Assembly: GCA_045642705.1 (NCBI GenBank) | Contig: JAZUJK010000004.1 | Span: 106,926-170,925 of the forward strand | DNA: 64,000 bases | Direction of reading: 5' to 3' | Source: UBA1227 sp045642705 | GTDB taxonomy: Bacteria > Bacillota > Clostridia > Oscillospirales > Acutalibacteraceae | Part shown: piece by piece, positions 17,433-26,587 of the stretch | How positions within the stretch are numbered: position 1 is the stretch's first letter | Layout of the letters: each line of letters opens with the position of its first letter | Program-made: the position numbers and the translations under genes | The notes under the pieces: model-generated | Told to the model about the DNA's origin: nothing | Seen by the model: only the letters and a program-made list of their open reading frames with translations | Database searches by the model: none

Positions 17433-18288
17433 TAAGGCACAGATTTTAAAACAAAAAATTTCATCAAAAGAGAGACTTATTCTTGATGGAGCAATGGGTA
17501 CAGAGCTCATCAAGTTCCCTGAGTATTCTTCAAGGGATGCATCACTTATCAATCTTTTACATCCAGAACTTGTGACTAGGGTTCACAAGTCATATGTTGA
17601 TGCAGGATCAAATCTTATCATTGCTAACACATTTGATGTAAATCCTGATAAGTATGAGAACTATGAGGAAATAATCACTGCTGCAATTCAAAATGCAAGA
17701 GCTGCAACAGAGGGACATGATGATTGTTATGTAGGACTTGACATAGGCCCTATCGGTAAACTTATGTATCCAATGGGACTTCTACGCCCAGAGGAAGCAT
17801 ATGATATCTTCGTAAAGGTCGTAAAGTGTGGTCTCGCAAATGATGTAGATTTTGTAATCATAGAGACAATGATTGACGAGTCTGAAACGAGAGAGGCACT
17901 CAAGGCTGTCAAGGACAATTGTGACTTGCCAGTTATCATTTCAAATTCATACAATCAACGTGGTAGACTTCTGACAACTGGCGCACGTCCAGGGGATGTG
18001 ATCAAAATTGCTGAGGAGTTTGGTGCGGATGCAATAGGCACCAACTGCTCATTTGGACCAGATAAGATGTTGCCGGTAATTAAGACTCTTGCTGAGGGCA
18101 CTGATTTGCCAATTTGGGCCAAGCCAAATGCAGGTCAGCCAGAGGTAAAGGATGGCAAGACGGTTTACAATGTCGATGTGCCAGAGTTTATTGAATATAT
18201 GAAACAAATTGTTGATGTAGGCGCAACACTTTTAGGTGGTTGCTGTGGCACAACACCAGAATATATTAAGGCAATAAAGGAACTATAA
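17425..18288 (+). CDS. homocysteine S-methyltransferase domain protein (MetH N-terminal-like)
   Basis: This 287-residue protein equals the homocysteine-binding barrel of cobalamin-dependent methionine synthase. It begins LILDGAMGTEL and carries the zinc ligands in GTNCSFGP and LGGCCGTTP. There is no corrinoid or folate domain on this polypeptide, so a separate corrinoid or methyl donor protein is required; none lies adjacent. The ATG at 17425 fits AGGAG upstream and overlaps the previous gene by 8 bp. Methylation of homocysteine or a similar thiol is expected. Confidence 0.82.
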   Translation: MNNKAQILKQKISSKERLILDGAMGTELIKFPEYSSRDASLINLLHPELVTRVHKSYVDAGSNLIIANTFDVNPDKYENYEEIITAAIQNARAATEGHDDCYVGLDIGPIGKLMYPMGLLRPEEAYDIFVKVVKCGLANDVDFVIIETMIDESETREALKAVKDNCDLPVIISNSYNQRGRLLTTGARPGDVIKIAEEFGADAIGTNCSFGPDKMLPVIKTLAEGTDLPIWAKPNAGQPEVKDGKTVYNVDVPEFIEYMKQIVDVGATLLGGCCGTTPEYIKAIKEL

Positions 18289-18289
18289 G

Positions 18290-20761
18290 ATGAAACAGTA
18301 CAATGTTACTGGAATGAGTTGCGCAGCGTGCCAAGCGCGGGTTGAGAAGGCTGTCGCTGCTGTGCCAGGCGTCACAGCAGTCAGTGTAAGCCTTCTTACG
18401 AACTCCATGGGAGTTGAGGGCAATGCACGCGATAAAGACATAATAAAAGCTGTGATAGATGCGGGCTATGGGGCTTCAATTAAGGAAAATGATGAGGCTC
18501 TGCTTGAGGATAAGGAGACGCCAAAACTAATAAGGCGTCTCATAGTATCTGTAATCTTGTCAGCAGCACTTATGTATATCGCGATGGCCGGTCTTGCAAT
18601 ACCATATCTCGGATATATCGAGATGGCATTGGCGCTTGCTGTAATTCTCATAAACAACAAGTATTTTATTAATGGTTTTCGTGGAGTGATACACGGCGCA
18701 CCTAACATGGATACCCTTGTGGCACTAGGTTCATTGGTATCATTTATATGGAGCACTTATATACTCGTATCGAAATCTACAATTTCAGATTTATACTTTG
18801 ACTCATCCGCTATGATTCTTGCTCTAATTGATATAGGCAAGACGCTGGAGGCGAAGTCCAAGGGACGCACAACTGATGCGCTGAAATCACTCATAAAGCT
18901 TGCCCCTCAAATGGCCACAGTCATAAGGGATGAGAAGGAGGAGCAAATTCCGGTCGAGAAGTTGCGCGTTGGTGACATTTTCGTGGTGCGACCAGGTGAG
19001 CAGATTCCAACAGATGGTTACATTGTTATGGGCGCAACATCAGTGGATGAATCTGCATTTACAGGTGAGAGCCTACCAGCGGAGAAGCAGGTTGGTGATT
19101 ATGTATGTGGCGCGACGATTAATAATCAGGGATATATCAAATGTAAGGTGACAAGAATTGGCGCCAATACGACATTTGCTCAGATTGTTAAGATGATGTC
19201 TGATGCAGCAAGCACCAAGGCGCCGATTGCGAGAATAGCTGATAGGGTATCAGCTGTTTTCGTACCACTTGTAATTGGAATCGCTACTATTACATTTGCA
19301 GTATGGATGATAATTGGAGCGGGTGCAGGTGTCTCTATTGCGCGAGCAGTATCTGTGCTCGTAATTAGTTGTCCATGTGCACTTGGTCTTGCAACACCGG
19401 TTGCAATAATGGTAGGAAGCGGTGTTGGTGCTAAAAATGGCATCCTCTTCAAGACTGCAACCGCTCTAGAAGAGGTCGGAAAAGCAGAGATAGTTGTTCT
19501 CGATAAGACGGGAACAATTACAGAGGGTAGACCAGAAATTACGGATGTAATTCCTATGCATGTGGACTATGACACATTGCTGCAAAATGCTTATTCTATT
19601 GAGAAATTTAGCTCTCATCCGCTCTCAATTGCCATAAATTCTTTGGCCGAGGCCAACGGAGTAAAGGCTTTAAACTTTACAGGATTCGAAGAAAATGCAG
19701 GTAATGGACTAAAAGCGGTTCAAATTGAGGATAGAAAGGTTCCTGATCCTAAGACTGGAAAGGACGTAGTTATAAGCAAAAAAATAAATGTATACGCAGG
19801 AAGTTACGTATACATTTCATCTATTTTGCCAGTCTCTGATGAGGTTAAAATTCAATGTGTTTCCCTCGGTGATGAGGGCAAAACGCCAATTCTCTTTGCC
19901 AAGGGCAATGAGGTGATTGGCATTATCGCTGTCGCCGATAAAATCCGTGAGGACAGCAAGTCAGCGATTTTACAATTGCAAAATCAAGGCCTTAGAGTTG
20001 TAATGCTAACAGGTGACAACGAGCGTACTGCTAATGCAATTGCAAGGAAACTCGGCATAGAGGATGTGACATCGGGCGTTTTGCCAGATGCCAAGGGCCA
20101 GATTGTCAAGCAATATAAGAAACTTGGCAAGACTATTATGGTTGGAGATGGCATTAATGATGCTCCAGCCCTTGCTATCGCAGATATGGGCATCGCAATA
20201 GGTGCCGGCGCCGATGTTGCTATTGAAGCAGCGAGCGTCGTTCTTATGAACAGTTCACTTCTTGATGTTGCGGCTGCGATAAGGCTATCGCGTGCAACCC
20301 TCAAGAATATCCGTGAGAATCTATTCTGGGCATTCTTCTATAATATTCTGATGATTCCGCTCGCAGCCGGAGCATACACCAGTATCCTCGGCTGGACCAT
20401 GAGCCCTATGATCGGCGCCGCCGCTATGAGTATTTCATCTGTCACAGTGGTACTCAACGCTCTACGACTTAATCTATTTAAATTACATGACAACACGCGC
20501 GATAAGAAATTGACGACCAGTCATAAAACACCTATAATTGATGAAAAGGGAGATGTGGCTATGGAAAAGACAATTCACATTGATGGCATGATGTGTACAC
20601 ATTGCGAAGCAAATGTAAAATCTACACTTGAGTCCTTCCCAGAGGTGGATGAAGCAATTGTATCTCATATTGATGGTACAGCAATTATTAAGCTCAATGC
20701 AGACCTTGATGATGCTAAAATCAAAGAAGCAATTGAGTTGAAAGGATATAAGGTGGTTTAA
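18290..20761 (+). CDS. copA: copper-translocating P1B ATPase with fused C-terminal CopZ-like domain
   Basis: This 823-residue Cu(I) export pump has an N-terminal metal-binding domain with GMSCAACQ and the membrane CPC in SCPCALGLATP. The phosphorylation site is DKTGTITEG, and the hinge is GDGINDAPAL. After the last membrane segment and a linker (about residues 735-757), residues 758-823 form a second heavy-metal domain with GMMCTHCEAN, the size of a free CopZ chaperone. A C-terminal metal domain is unusual for CopA. The linker DNA holds a promoter-like sequence and ribosome site, so the domain may also be made alone. It lies 1 bp after the methyltransferase gene. Confidence 0.93.
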   Translation: MKQYNVTGMSCAACQARVEKAVAAVPGVTAVSVSLLTNSMGVEGNARDKDIIKAVIDAGYGASIKENDEALLEDKETPKLIRRLIVSVILSAALMYIAMAGLAIPYLGYIEMALALAVILINNKYFINGFRGVIHGAPNMDTLVALGSLVSFIWSTYILVSKSTISDLYFDSSAMILALIDIGKTLEAKSKGRTTDALKSLIKLAPQMATVIRDEKEEQIPVEKLRVGDIFVVRPGEQIPTDGYIVMGATSVDESAFTGESLPAEKQVGDYVCGATINNQGYIKCKVTRIGANTTFAQIVKMMSDAASTKAPIARIADRVSAVFVPLVIGIATITFAVWMIIGAGAGVSIARAVSVLVISCPCALGLATPVAIMVGSGVGAKNGILFKTATALEEVGKAEIVVLDKTGTITEGRPEITDVIPMHVDYDTLLQNAYSIEKFSSHPLSIAINSLAEANGVKALNFTGFEENAGNGLKAVQIEDRKVPDPKTGKDVVISKKINVYAGSYVYISSILPVSDEVKIQCVSLGDEGKTPILFAKGNEVIGIIAVADKIREDSKSAILQLQNQGLRVVMLTGDNERTANAIARKLGIEDVTSGVLPDAKGQIVKQYKKLGKTIMVGDGINDAPALAIADMGIAIGAGADVAIEAASVVLMNSSLLDVAAAIRLSRATLKNIRENLFWAFFYNILMIPLAAGAYTSILGWTMSPMIGAAAMSISSVTVVLNALRLNLFKLHDNTRDKKLTTSHKTPIIDEKGDVAMEKTIHIDGMMCTHCEANVKSTLESFPEVDEAIVSHIDGTAIIKLNADLDDAKIKEAIELKGYKVV
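20510..20552 (+). promoter_or_regulatory. promoter and ribosome site inside the copA linker
   Basis: TTGACG at 20510 and TATAAT at 20533 are spaced by 17 bp. AAAGGGAG at 20545-20552 follows, 8 bp before an in-frame ATG at 20561. All of it is within copA coding sequence. The predicted transcript would start near the ribosome site, giving a very short leader. Confidence 0.5.
20561..20761 (+). other. possible internally initiated CopZ-like copper chaperone
   Basis: From the in-frame ATG at 20561 a 66-residue protein beginning MEKTIHIDGMMCTHCEAN would be produced, a complete heavy-metal-associated domain with the CxxC copper site. Free CopZ proteins are of this size. It shares its frame and stop with copA, so both the fused and free forms could exist. 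Internal initiation is inferred from the signals only. Confidence 0.45.
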
Positions 20762-20762
20762 T

Positions 20763-21233
20763 ATGGCTGAGAAAAAGAATGCTAGCATACTCCAAGCGCT
20801 TAAGTTCTTCTTGTTTTCCTGTTCCGCTGGACTTATTCAGGCTGGAAGTTTCACTTTGATGAATGAGGTTTTAATCAAACTGTCATTCTTCCAGAATCTC
20901 ATGGCTACTCATCCTGGATTTGCCAAAATCATGGAGAATGAATATGGTCCAATGTACCTTATCGCACTTATCCTATCAGTACTTTGGAACTTTACATTCA
21001 ATCGTAAGTTTACTTTTAAATCTGCAAATAATGTGCCTATCGCTATGCTCAAGGTGCTCGGTTATTATGCAGTATTTACGCCAATTTCAACAATAGTTGG
21101 AAATCATTTTACAGGAAATGGAGCCAATGAATATATCGTTCTTGGACTTACAATGCTCTGTAATTTGATAACAGAATTCCTCTTCGATAAATATGTCGTA
21201 TTCCGCGATACTTTGCATGTGGACGAGGAATAG
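20763..21233 (+). CDS. GtrA-like small integral membrane protein
   Basis: This 156-residue protein has about four hydrophobic spans and the GtrA-family signature LWNFTFNRKFTFKS. GtrA-like proteins are thought to help flip or supply lipid-linked sugars for cell-envelope glycosylation. No glycosyltransferase partner is adjacent. It starts 1 bp after copA stops and is followed by a terminator. Confidence 0.78.
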   Translation: MAEKKNASILQALKFFLFSCSAGLIQAGSFTLMNEVLIKLSFFQNLMATHPGFAKIMENEYGPMYLIALILSVLWNFTFNRKFTFKSANNVPIAMLKVLGYYAVFTPISTIVGNHFTGNGANEYIVLGLTMLCNLITEFLFDKYVVFRDTLHVDEE

Positions 21234-21284
21234 GACCGTGTCCAACTTTTTGTAATATTAAATAAAATATACACAATAAATTTG

Positions 21285-21315
21285 ACGACCCCATCAATAG
21301 ACGGGGTCGTTTTAG
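21285..21315 (+). terminator. rho-independent terminator after the GtrA-like gene
   Basis: ACGACCCC pairs with the GGGGTCGT part of CGGGGTCGT, followed by TTTTAGTT. The T tract is short, so efficiency may be moderate. Confidence 0.75.
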
Positions 21316-21394
21316 TTATATTATAATCAAAAGTGGTGATTTGCAAATATTTAGCAAGTAATCGGGAAATATAATAAAGGAGATGATATGTCAA

Positions 21395-23311
21395 ATGTCC
21401 AGGTACGATGGTTACATGGGTAAGGTCCTTTTCATAGACCTTAACAAAAAGACATTCGGAGAATTTCCATGGTCTGATGAGGATAGAAAGAGAACTCTCG
21501 GCGGTAAAGTAATGGCTGCAGATATTCTCTATCATCACATCCATAAGGGCATGACAGCATGGGATGAGGATAACTGGATCGTAATTTCAACTGGTCCTCT
21601 TACAGGTTGTGGTGTACCAAGTTCTTCACGTTTTAACATTTCAACAATCTCACCACTTACAGGTGTTTTGACTTCGTCAAACAGCGGCGGTGACTTTGGT
21701 CTTATGCTTAAGCGTTGTGGATATGATGCTGCTATTATCACAGGTAAAGCAGATTCTCCAACAAGAATTCACATCACAGAAGATAAAGTTGAATTCCTTG
21801 ATGCAACTGATTTGTGGGGACTCGAGTGCACACCTGCACAGGAAGCTCTTCCTAAGGAGTTTGCAAAACTTGTAATTGGTCCTGCTGGTGAGAACAAGGT
21901 TCTCTATTCAGCAGTATTGTCAGGCGAACGTTGCTCTGGCCGTGGTGGTGTCGGTGCAGTATTCGGTGACAAGAAAATCAAGGCTGTTACTGCAAGAGGC
22001 TTTAAGCATCCTACAGTATTCGATAAGGAAGGCCTTGTAAAACTTAGCCGCAAGTGGACAGAAAAGATGCGCAATCACCCTATTTCAGGACGTCAGCTTC
22101 CAAAACTTGGTACTGCTGGTCTTGTAAGCCCAATGGAGGCTCGTGGTCTTCTTGCTACTAAGAACTTCTCAGATGGTCATTTCAAAGACTTTGATATGGT
22201 ATCTGGTGAAACATTGTCTGAGACAAAGCTTCTCAGAAACAGCGGTTGTACAACATGCGTAATGCAGTGCACACGTCGTTGCGAAGTTGATGGTAAGGAT
22301 GTTAAGGGTCCAGAGCTTGAGATTTTAGGTCTCATGGGTCCTAACATTTTGAATAATGATCTTCAGAAGATTATTGAATGGAACTATGAAATCGATGAGA
22401 TGGGCATGGATGCTATTTCTACAGCTGGTACTATTGCTTTCGCAATGGAACTCAACGAGAAGGGCATGTATGATTCAGGTCTCGAGTTCGGTAAGATTGA
22501 TAACATTTCTCAGATGATTTCTGACATCGCTCACAGAAAGGGCGCTGGCGATGAACTTGCTAATGGTTCACGCAAGATGGCTGAGAAATTTGGCGGTATG
22601 GACTTCGCTATTCAGTCTAAGGGTATGGAACTCTCAGCATACGAGCCACGTCGTGCTGTTGGTCAGGGCCTCGGTTATGCAACATCTAACCGTGGTGGTT
22701 GCCACCTCAACGCTGGTTATCTCGTATTCATCGAGGGTCTCGGACTTGATATTGATAACCTTACTCCAAACGGTAAGGGCGCTCTCTGCGTAATGTTCCA
22801 GAACCTCATGGAAGCTATTTCTGCTGCTGGCGTTTGCCTCTTCACTTCATATCCAATTTTCCCTGGATATGTATTTGATCATCCAAATGCTCCTATTACT
22901 AAGGCCGTAACATGGGCTATGCCACATCTTGGCCCAATCATTAAGTTCATGAACCAGCACGGAAATCTTCTCCAGCTCTACATCCCACTTATTCCTCATA
23001 CTAAGGCAATTGAACTTGCAACAGGTATGAGAATGAAGCTCGGTACATATCTCACAATTGGTGAGCGCGGCTGGAACACAGAGCGTGTTGCTAATATGAT
23101 TCTTGGACAGGATCCAGGTGCAGATACACTTCCTAAGAAGCTTACTGATGTATGTCAGGATCCAGCTGATGAGAGAACTAAGGTTCCTCTTGATGAGATG
23201 CTTAAATCATTCTATGCTAACCGTCAGTGGATCAATGGTGCTCCAACAGCTAAGGTTCTCAAGAGACTTAAGATAGATATTCCTTCAGTTGAAGAATATC
23301 CATATGCTTAA
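21395..23311 (+). CDS. aldehyde:ferredoxin oxidoreductase, tungstopterin enzyme
   Basis: This roughly 638-residue AOR-family enzyme oxidises aldehydes, or reduces acids, with ferredoxin. The N-terminal YMGKVLFIDLNKK matches the family start, followed by the pterin-binding region (STGPLTGCGVPSSSRFN, GERCSGRGGVG). The 4Fe-4S ligands lie in GCTTCVMQCTRRC and a distal Cys. The ATG at 21395 is chosen because MSRYDGYMG fits the family; AAAGGAG ends 12 bp upstream, longer than usual. An in-frame ATG at 21383 and an out-of-frame ATG at 21388 compete. It is followed by MoaD-like and ferredoxin genes, forming one cassette. The aldehyde substrate is unknown. Confidence 0.9.
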   Translation: MSRYDGYMGKVLFIDLNKKTFGEFPWSDEDRKRTLGGKVMAADILYHHIHKGMTAWDEDNWIVISTGPLTGCGVPSSSRFNISTISPLTGVLTSSNSGGDFGLMLKRCGYDAAIITGKADSPTRIHITEDKVEFLDATDLWGLECTPAQEALPKEFAKLVIGPAGENKVLYSAVLSGERCSGRGGVGAVFGDKKIKAVTARGFKHPTVFDKEGLVKLSRKWTEKMRNHPISGRQLPKLGTAGLVSPMEARGLLATKNFSDGHFKDFDMVSGETLSETKLLRNSGCTTCVMQCTRRCEVDGKDVKGPELEILGLMGPNILNNDLQKIIEWNYEIDEMGMDAISTAGTIAFAMELNEKGMYDSGLEFGKIDNISQMISDIAHRKGAGDELANGSRKMAEKFGGMDFAIQSKGMELSAYEPRRAVGQGLGYATSNRGGCHLNAGYLVFIEGLGLDIDNLTPNGKGALCVMFQNLMEAISAAGVCLFTSYPIFPGYVFDHPNAPITKAVTWAMPHLGPIIKFMNQHGNLLQLYIPLIPHTKAIELATGMRMKLGTYLTIGERGWNTERVANMILGQDPGADTLPKKLTDVCQDPADERTKVPLDEMLKSFYANRQWINGAPTAKVLKRLKIDIPSVEEYPYA

Positions 23312-23330
23312 TTAAGGAGGAGGATCTATA

Positions 23331-23582
23331 ATGATTAAAGTTAGAATGTTTGGCGTTATAAGACTTGGTTCTGGCGTTAAAGAGTTTGAATGCTCAATTA
23401 CAGAGGCTCCAACTGTATCAGCATGTTTCGACGTACTCAATATCAAGAGTGCTCCTAATTCTGACAAGTTTACATTTAAGGATTCACAGGTATTTGTAAA
23501 TTCTATCCGTACAACCAAGAAGAATTTTGCACTCAAAGACGGTGACGAAGTATGGCTTATGTCACCTGCAGCAGGCGGTTAA
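23331..23582 (+). CDS. MoaD/ThiS-family sulfur carrier
   Basis: This 83-residue ubiquitin-like protein ends in PAAGG, the C-terminal diglycine needed for thiocarboxylate formation. It probably delivers sulfur for the tungstopterin cofactor of the adjacent AOR. AAGGAGGAGG precedes the ATG. Such MoaD-like genes commonly sit next to AOR genes. A general molybdopterin synthase role is the alternative. Confidence 0.85.
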   Translation: MIKVRMFGVIRLGSGVKEFECSITEAPTVSACFDVLNIKSAPNSDKFTFKDSQVFVNSIRTTKKNFALKDGDEVWLMSPAAGG

Positions 23583-23594
23583 GGAGGTAGAACC

Positions 23595-23975
23595 ATGGCT
23601 TATCAAATAGAAAAAGATTTGTGCGTAGGTTGTGGAGCTTGTTATTTCGCTTGCCCATTTAAAATTCCTGAAGAGCACAAAATGGAACATAAATTTGAAA
23701 TCCCACAGGATAAGTGCCTCGGTTGTGGCGAGTGTGAAGACATCTGCCCAGTAGCAGCTATTCATAGGGATGCAAATCAAAAGACAATCCGTAAGGTATC
23801 AATTAATGCAGACAATTGTATCGGATGCTCTCTCTGCGCTAAGAATTGCCCTAACAACGCGATTTCAGGCGAAATCAAGAGTCCTTTCGTAATCGATCAG
23901 TCCAAGTGCATTAAGTGTGGCTTCTGTGGCACAAAGTGCAAGAAGGATGCTATCGTAATTGAATATCTTGGATAG
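23595..23975 (+). CDS. four-cluster 4Fe-4S ferredoxin, AOR electron partner
   Basis: This 126-residue protein has four CxxCxxC...C motifs: CVGCGACYFACP, CLGCGECEDICP, CIGCSLCAKNCP and CIKCGFCGTKCK. It can thus bind up to four 4Fe-4S clusters. As the last gene of the AOR cassette it likely carries electrons between the oxidoreductase and the ferredoxin pool. It is preceded by AAGGAGG and followed by a strong terminator. Confidence 0.88.
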   Translation: MAYQIEKDLCVGCGACYFACPFKIPEEHKMEHKFEIPQDKCLGCGECEDICPVAAIHRDANQKTIRKVSINADNCIGCSLCAKNCPNNAISGEIKSPFVIDQSKCIKCGFCGTKCKKDAIVIEYLG

Positions 23976-23997
23976 TATTTAAAATTTTTATAAAAAG

Positions 23998-24027
23998 CAG
24001 CGCCTATCTTGTATAGGCGCTGTTTTT
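23998..24027 (+). terminator. rho-independent terminator of the AOR cassette
   Basis: CAGCGCCTAT pairs perfectly with ATAGGCGCTG across a 5-nt loop and is followed by TTTTTG. Confidence 0.9.
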
Positions 24028-24057
24028 GTTGTAGAATGAAACGAAGAGGTATTTGAC

Positions 24058-25350
24058 ATGAAAAATGATTTACCAAAGAGTATAAATATACTTGGATTTT
24101 TAGCATTTTTGCTGTTCCCAATTGTATTATTTTTCTTAATAGTTTCGTTTCATAGCTCACTTCTCATAGGACCTGCATTGCAGGTGATTGTGGCATCCCT
24201 ATTTGGCATGATTTGTGGATACATTTTAATATATGGTTATCTCACAAAATGGTTCAAAAAAGCCTTTAAGAATGCTATTTTGATTGCTCTGATAGTGGCA
24301 TCTTTTATCGGCTCGTTGACATTTGGACTTATGCTATATGGACCAATTGCTACATTTAGAAGTTGGCTCATAATAACCGCTATGGATACTATGGAGCACA
24401 ACTACCTATGTAAGTGGTTCTACAGCGATAAAGAAATAGCCAAGGCATATGGCGATAATTACATTATCGAATTGGATGATGATGTCGATCAGAGCCTTGT
24501 TGATACTGCCAAAAGAGCCCTTGCCAACAAGGTTTTAGCTGATCTAAAAACTACTATAGATACTAAGACAAATGGTATTCTTGTAAACCGTGATGAGTAT
24601 GCAATTATTTCAGTGACGGTTAACAACCAAAAGGGATATGTAATTCTATGTTATGACCCATCCAAGGTTAAAGTAGGACATACCAATAAGAGCGTTGGAC
24701 AATATGTAACTGCTCAAGCGGAGCGATATGGAGCACTGCTCGCAGTAAATGGTGGCGGATTCCACGACCCAGGTGGACATAGTTCTGGAGGCACGCCACT
24801 AGGACTCACAATGGCCGATGGCGAGGTTATTTCAAGAGACAAATCCAGCTCTAGAAAGGGAGGCGGCGGTTTCGTCGGACTCACTTATGATAACAAGCTG
24901 GTTCTCTCTAGAAATATCACAGCGTCAGAGGCAAAAGCGCAGGGCTTCCGCGACGGTGTAACATGGGGACCATTCCTTGTAGTAAACGGAAAGAGCCTAT
25001 ATGTAAAGGGCAATGGCGGATATGGCACCTCCGCTCGTACCGCAATGGGACAGCGCGAGGATGGCACAATCATATTTGCCGTTGTTGACTCAAATTATAA
25101 TCGTACACGTGGCGCAACTATGAAGCATTTAGCTGATTTGATGATGGATTTTGGTGCTGTTAATGCTGCCAATCTCGATGGTGGTACATCTTCGGTAGTA
25201 GTTGCACCTGCAGAGATAGCAAGACAGGCTAATACTAAAGCGTCATATGACAATTCCAAGAGTTCATATATGATTATCAATGAGCCTGTAGACTCAAGCT
25301 TTACAAGAAAAACTAGACCTATTGCAGATTGTTGGCTTTTGATGCCATAA
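24058..25350 (+). CDS. membrane-anchored phosphodiester glycosidase (NAGPA domain)
   Basis: This 430-residue protein has about three N-terminal membrane spans (residues 10-100) and then an extracytoplasmic NAGPA-type domain. Signature segments are LLAVNGGGFHD, GVTWGPFLVVNGK, GTSARTAMGQ and AANLDGGTSSVV. The family cleaves sugar-1-phosphodiester bonds and is linked to envelope or exopolysaccharide metabolism. It stands between two terminator-bounded units with the second lipase gene downstream. Substrate is unknown. Confidence 0.83.
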   Translation: MKNDLPKSINILGFLAFLLFPIVLFFLIVSFHSSLLIGPALQVIVASLFGMICGYILIYGYLTKWFKKAFKNAILIALIVASFIGSLTFGLMLYGPIATFRSWLIITAMDTMEHNYLCKWFYSDKEIAKAYGDNYIIELDDDVDQSLVDTAKRALANKVLADLKTTIDTKTNGILVNRDEYAIISVTVNNQKGYVILCYDPSKVKVGHTNKSVGQYVTAQAERYGALLAVNGGGFHDPGGHSSGGTPLGLTMADGEVISRDKSSSRKGGGGFVGLTYDNKLVLSRNITASEAKAQGFRDGVTWGPFLVVNGKSLYVKGNGGYGTSARTAMGQREDGTIIFAVVDSNYNRTRGATMKHLADLMMDFGAVNAANLDGGTSSVVVAPAEIARQANTKASYDNSKSSYMIINEPVDSSFTRKTRPIADCWLLMP

Positions 25351-25383
25351 CTATAAAATAAGCATAGTTTGGAGGAAGATTTT

Positions 25384-26574
25384 ATGGCTTATAACAGCAA
25401 ATATCCTTATATCTTCGTACACGGCATGATGGGCTGGGGCGAAGAAAATAAACTTTACAATGTTTTCCCATATTGGGGCATGGTAACAGGTAACCAGGTT
25501 AAGGCACTTCGTGCAGAGGGCATCGAGGCCTATGCACCACAGGTTTCACCAATCGGTTCTGCTTGGGACCGCGCTTGTGAGCTCTATGCTCAGATCAAGG
25601 GCGGAGTAGTAGACTATGGTGTTGCTCATTCAAGTGCTAAGGGACACGCTCGTTTTGGTATGGATATGGGCGCTGGTCTTGTTCCAAATTGGGACAATGT
25701 TCACAAGGTACATCTTCTCGGTCACTCATTCGGTGGCGCTACAATGAGAATGCTTGTTGAACTTCTTACAAATGGTTCAGAGGCTGAGCGTAAGGCTACT
25801 CCTGTTGGTGAACTTTCACCTCTCTTTGAGGGTGGACATGGCGATTGGGTTAAGTCTCTTACAGCTATTTCTGCACCTCATGATGGCACATCATTTGTAA
25901 ATGCTTTTCCAAAACTTATGATTGGCGTAACATATGGTGTACTCGGCCTTGCATCAATTCTTGGTAATGTTGGAACACGTACAATTTACGACTGGAAAAT
26001 GAGCCAGTGGGGTCTTGCAGAGATTCCAAATGCACCAACAGACAAGAAGAACATTCTCAATATCAAGACTATCCGCAAGATTGCAAAATCCAAGGATAAT
26101 GTATTTGATGATCTTGAAATTGGTCAGGCTATGGATATGAATAGAACTATTCATACATCACCAGATGTTTACTATTTCTCAGTATCTGGCGATGGCACAA
26201 AGCCTGTTGGTGACGGTACTTATGTACGTGCACCAATTATGATTTTTGCATTTATTCCATTTGCAAAAGTAATGGGACGCTTCCCAATTGGACAGAATAT
26301 CAATGGCGCTGAAATCACAGAGGACTGGAGACGCAATGATGGCCTTGTATCACTTGAGTCTGGCCGTTATCCACATCTCGAGCCACATTGCCAGTTTGAA
26401 GAAGTTAAGAATGCTCCAATTAAAAAGGGCATCTGGCACGTTCTTCCTGATGCAATTGGCGACCATGGAACAGTAGTTGGTGGCTCTCTCTCATTCATTG
26501 GTTTTGGCAAGTCAGCACCTTATAAGAACACTTATAAATACTGGCTTAACTTCCTTGAAAATCTCCCTGACTAA
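25384..26574 (+). CDS. family I.5-like triacylglycerol lipase, paralogue of the 11.4-kb gene
   Basis: This 396-residue alpha/beta hydrolase shares its whole layout with the protein at 11365-12537. Matching elements are YIFVHGMMG, WDRACELYAQ, the His pair around VAHSSAKGHARFG, LLGHSFGGATMRM with the nucleophile Ser, RNDGLVS with the likely Asp, and GDHGTVVG with the likely His. No signal peptide is visible. The ATG at 25384 fits GGAGGAAG upstream; an in-frame start at 25369 precedes that ribosome site and is rejected. It ends before a terminator. Confidence 0.85.
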   Translation: MAYNSKYPYIFVHGMMGWGEENKLYNVFPYWGMVTGNQVKALRAEGIEAYAPQVSPIGSAWDRACELYAQIKGGVVDYGVAHSSAKGHARFGMDMGAGLVPNWDNVHKVHLLGHSFGGATMRMLVELLTNGSEAERKATPVGELSPLFEGGHGDWVKSLTAISAPHDGTSFVNAFPKLMIGVTYGVLGLASILGNVGTRTIYDWKMSQWGLAEIPNAPTDKKNILNIKTIRKIAKSKDNVFDDLEIGQAMDMNRTIHTSPDVYYFSVSGDGTKPVGDGTYVRAPIMIFAFIPFAKVMGRFPIGQNINGAEITEDWRRNDGLVSLESGRYPHLEPHCQFEEVKNAPIKKGIWHVLPDAIGDHGTVVGGSLSFIGFGKSAPYKNTYKYWLNFLENLPD

Positions 26575-26587
26575 GATATAAAAATCA

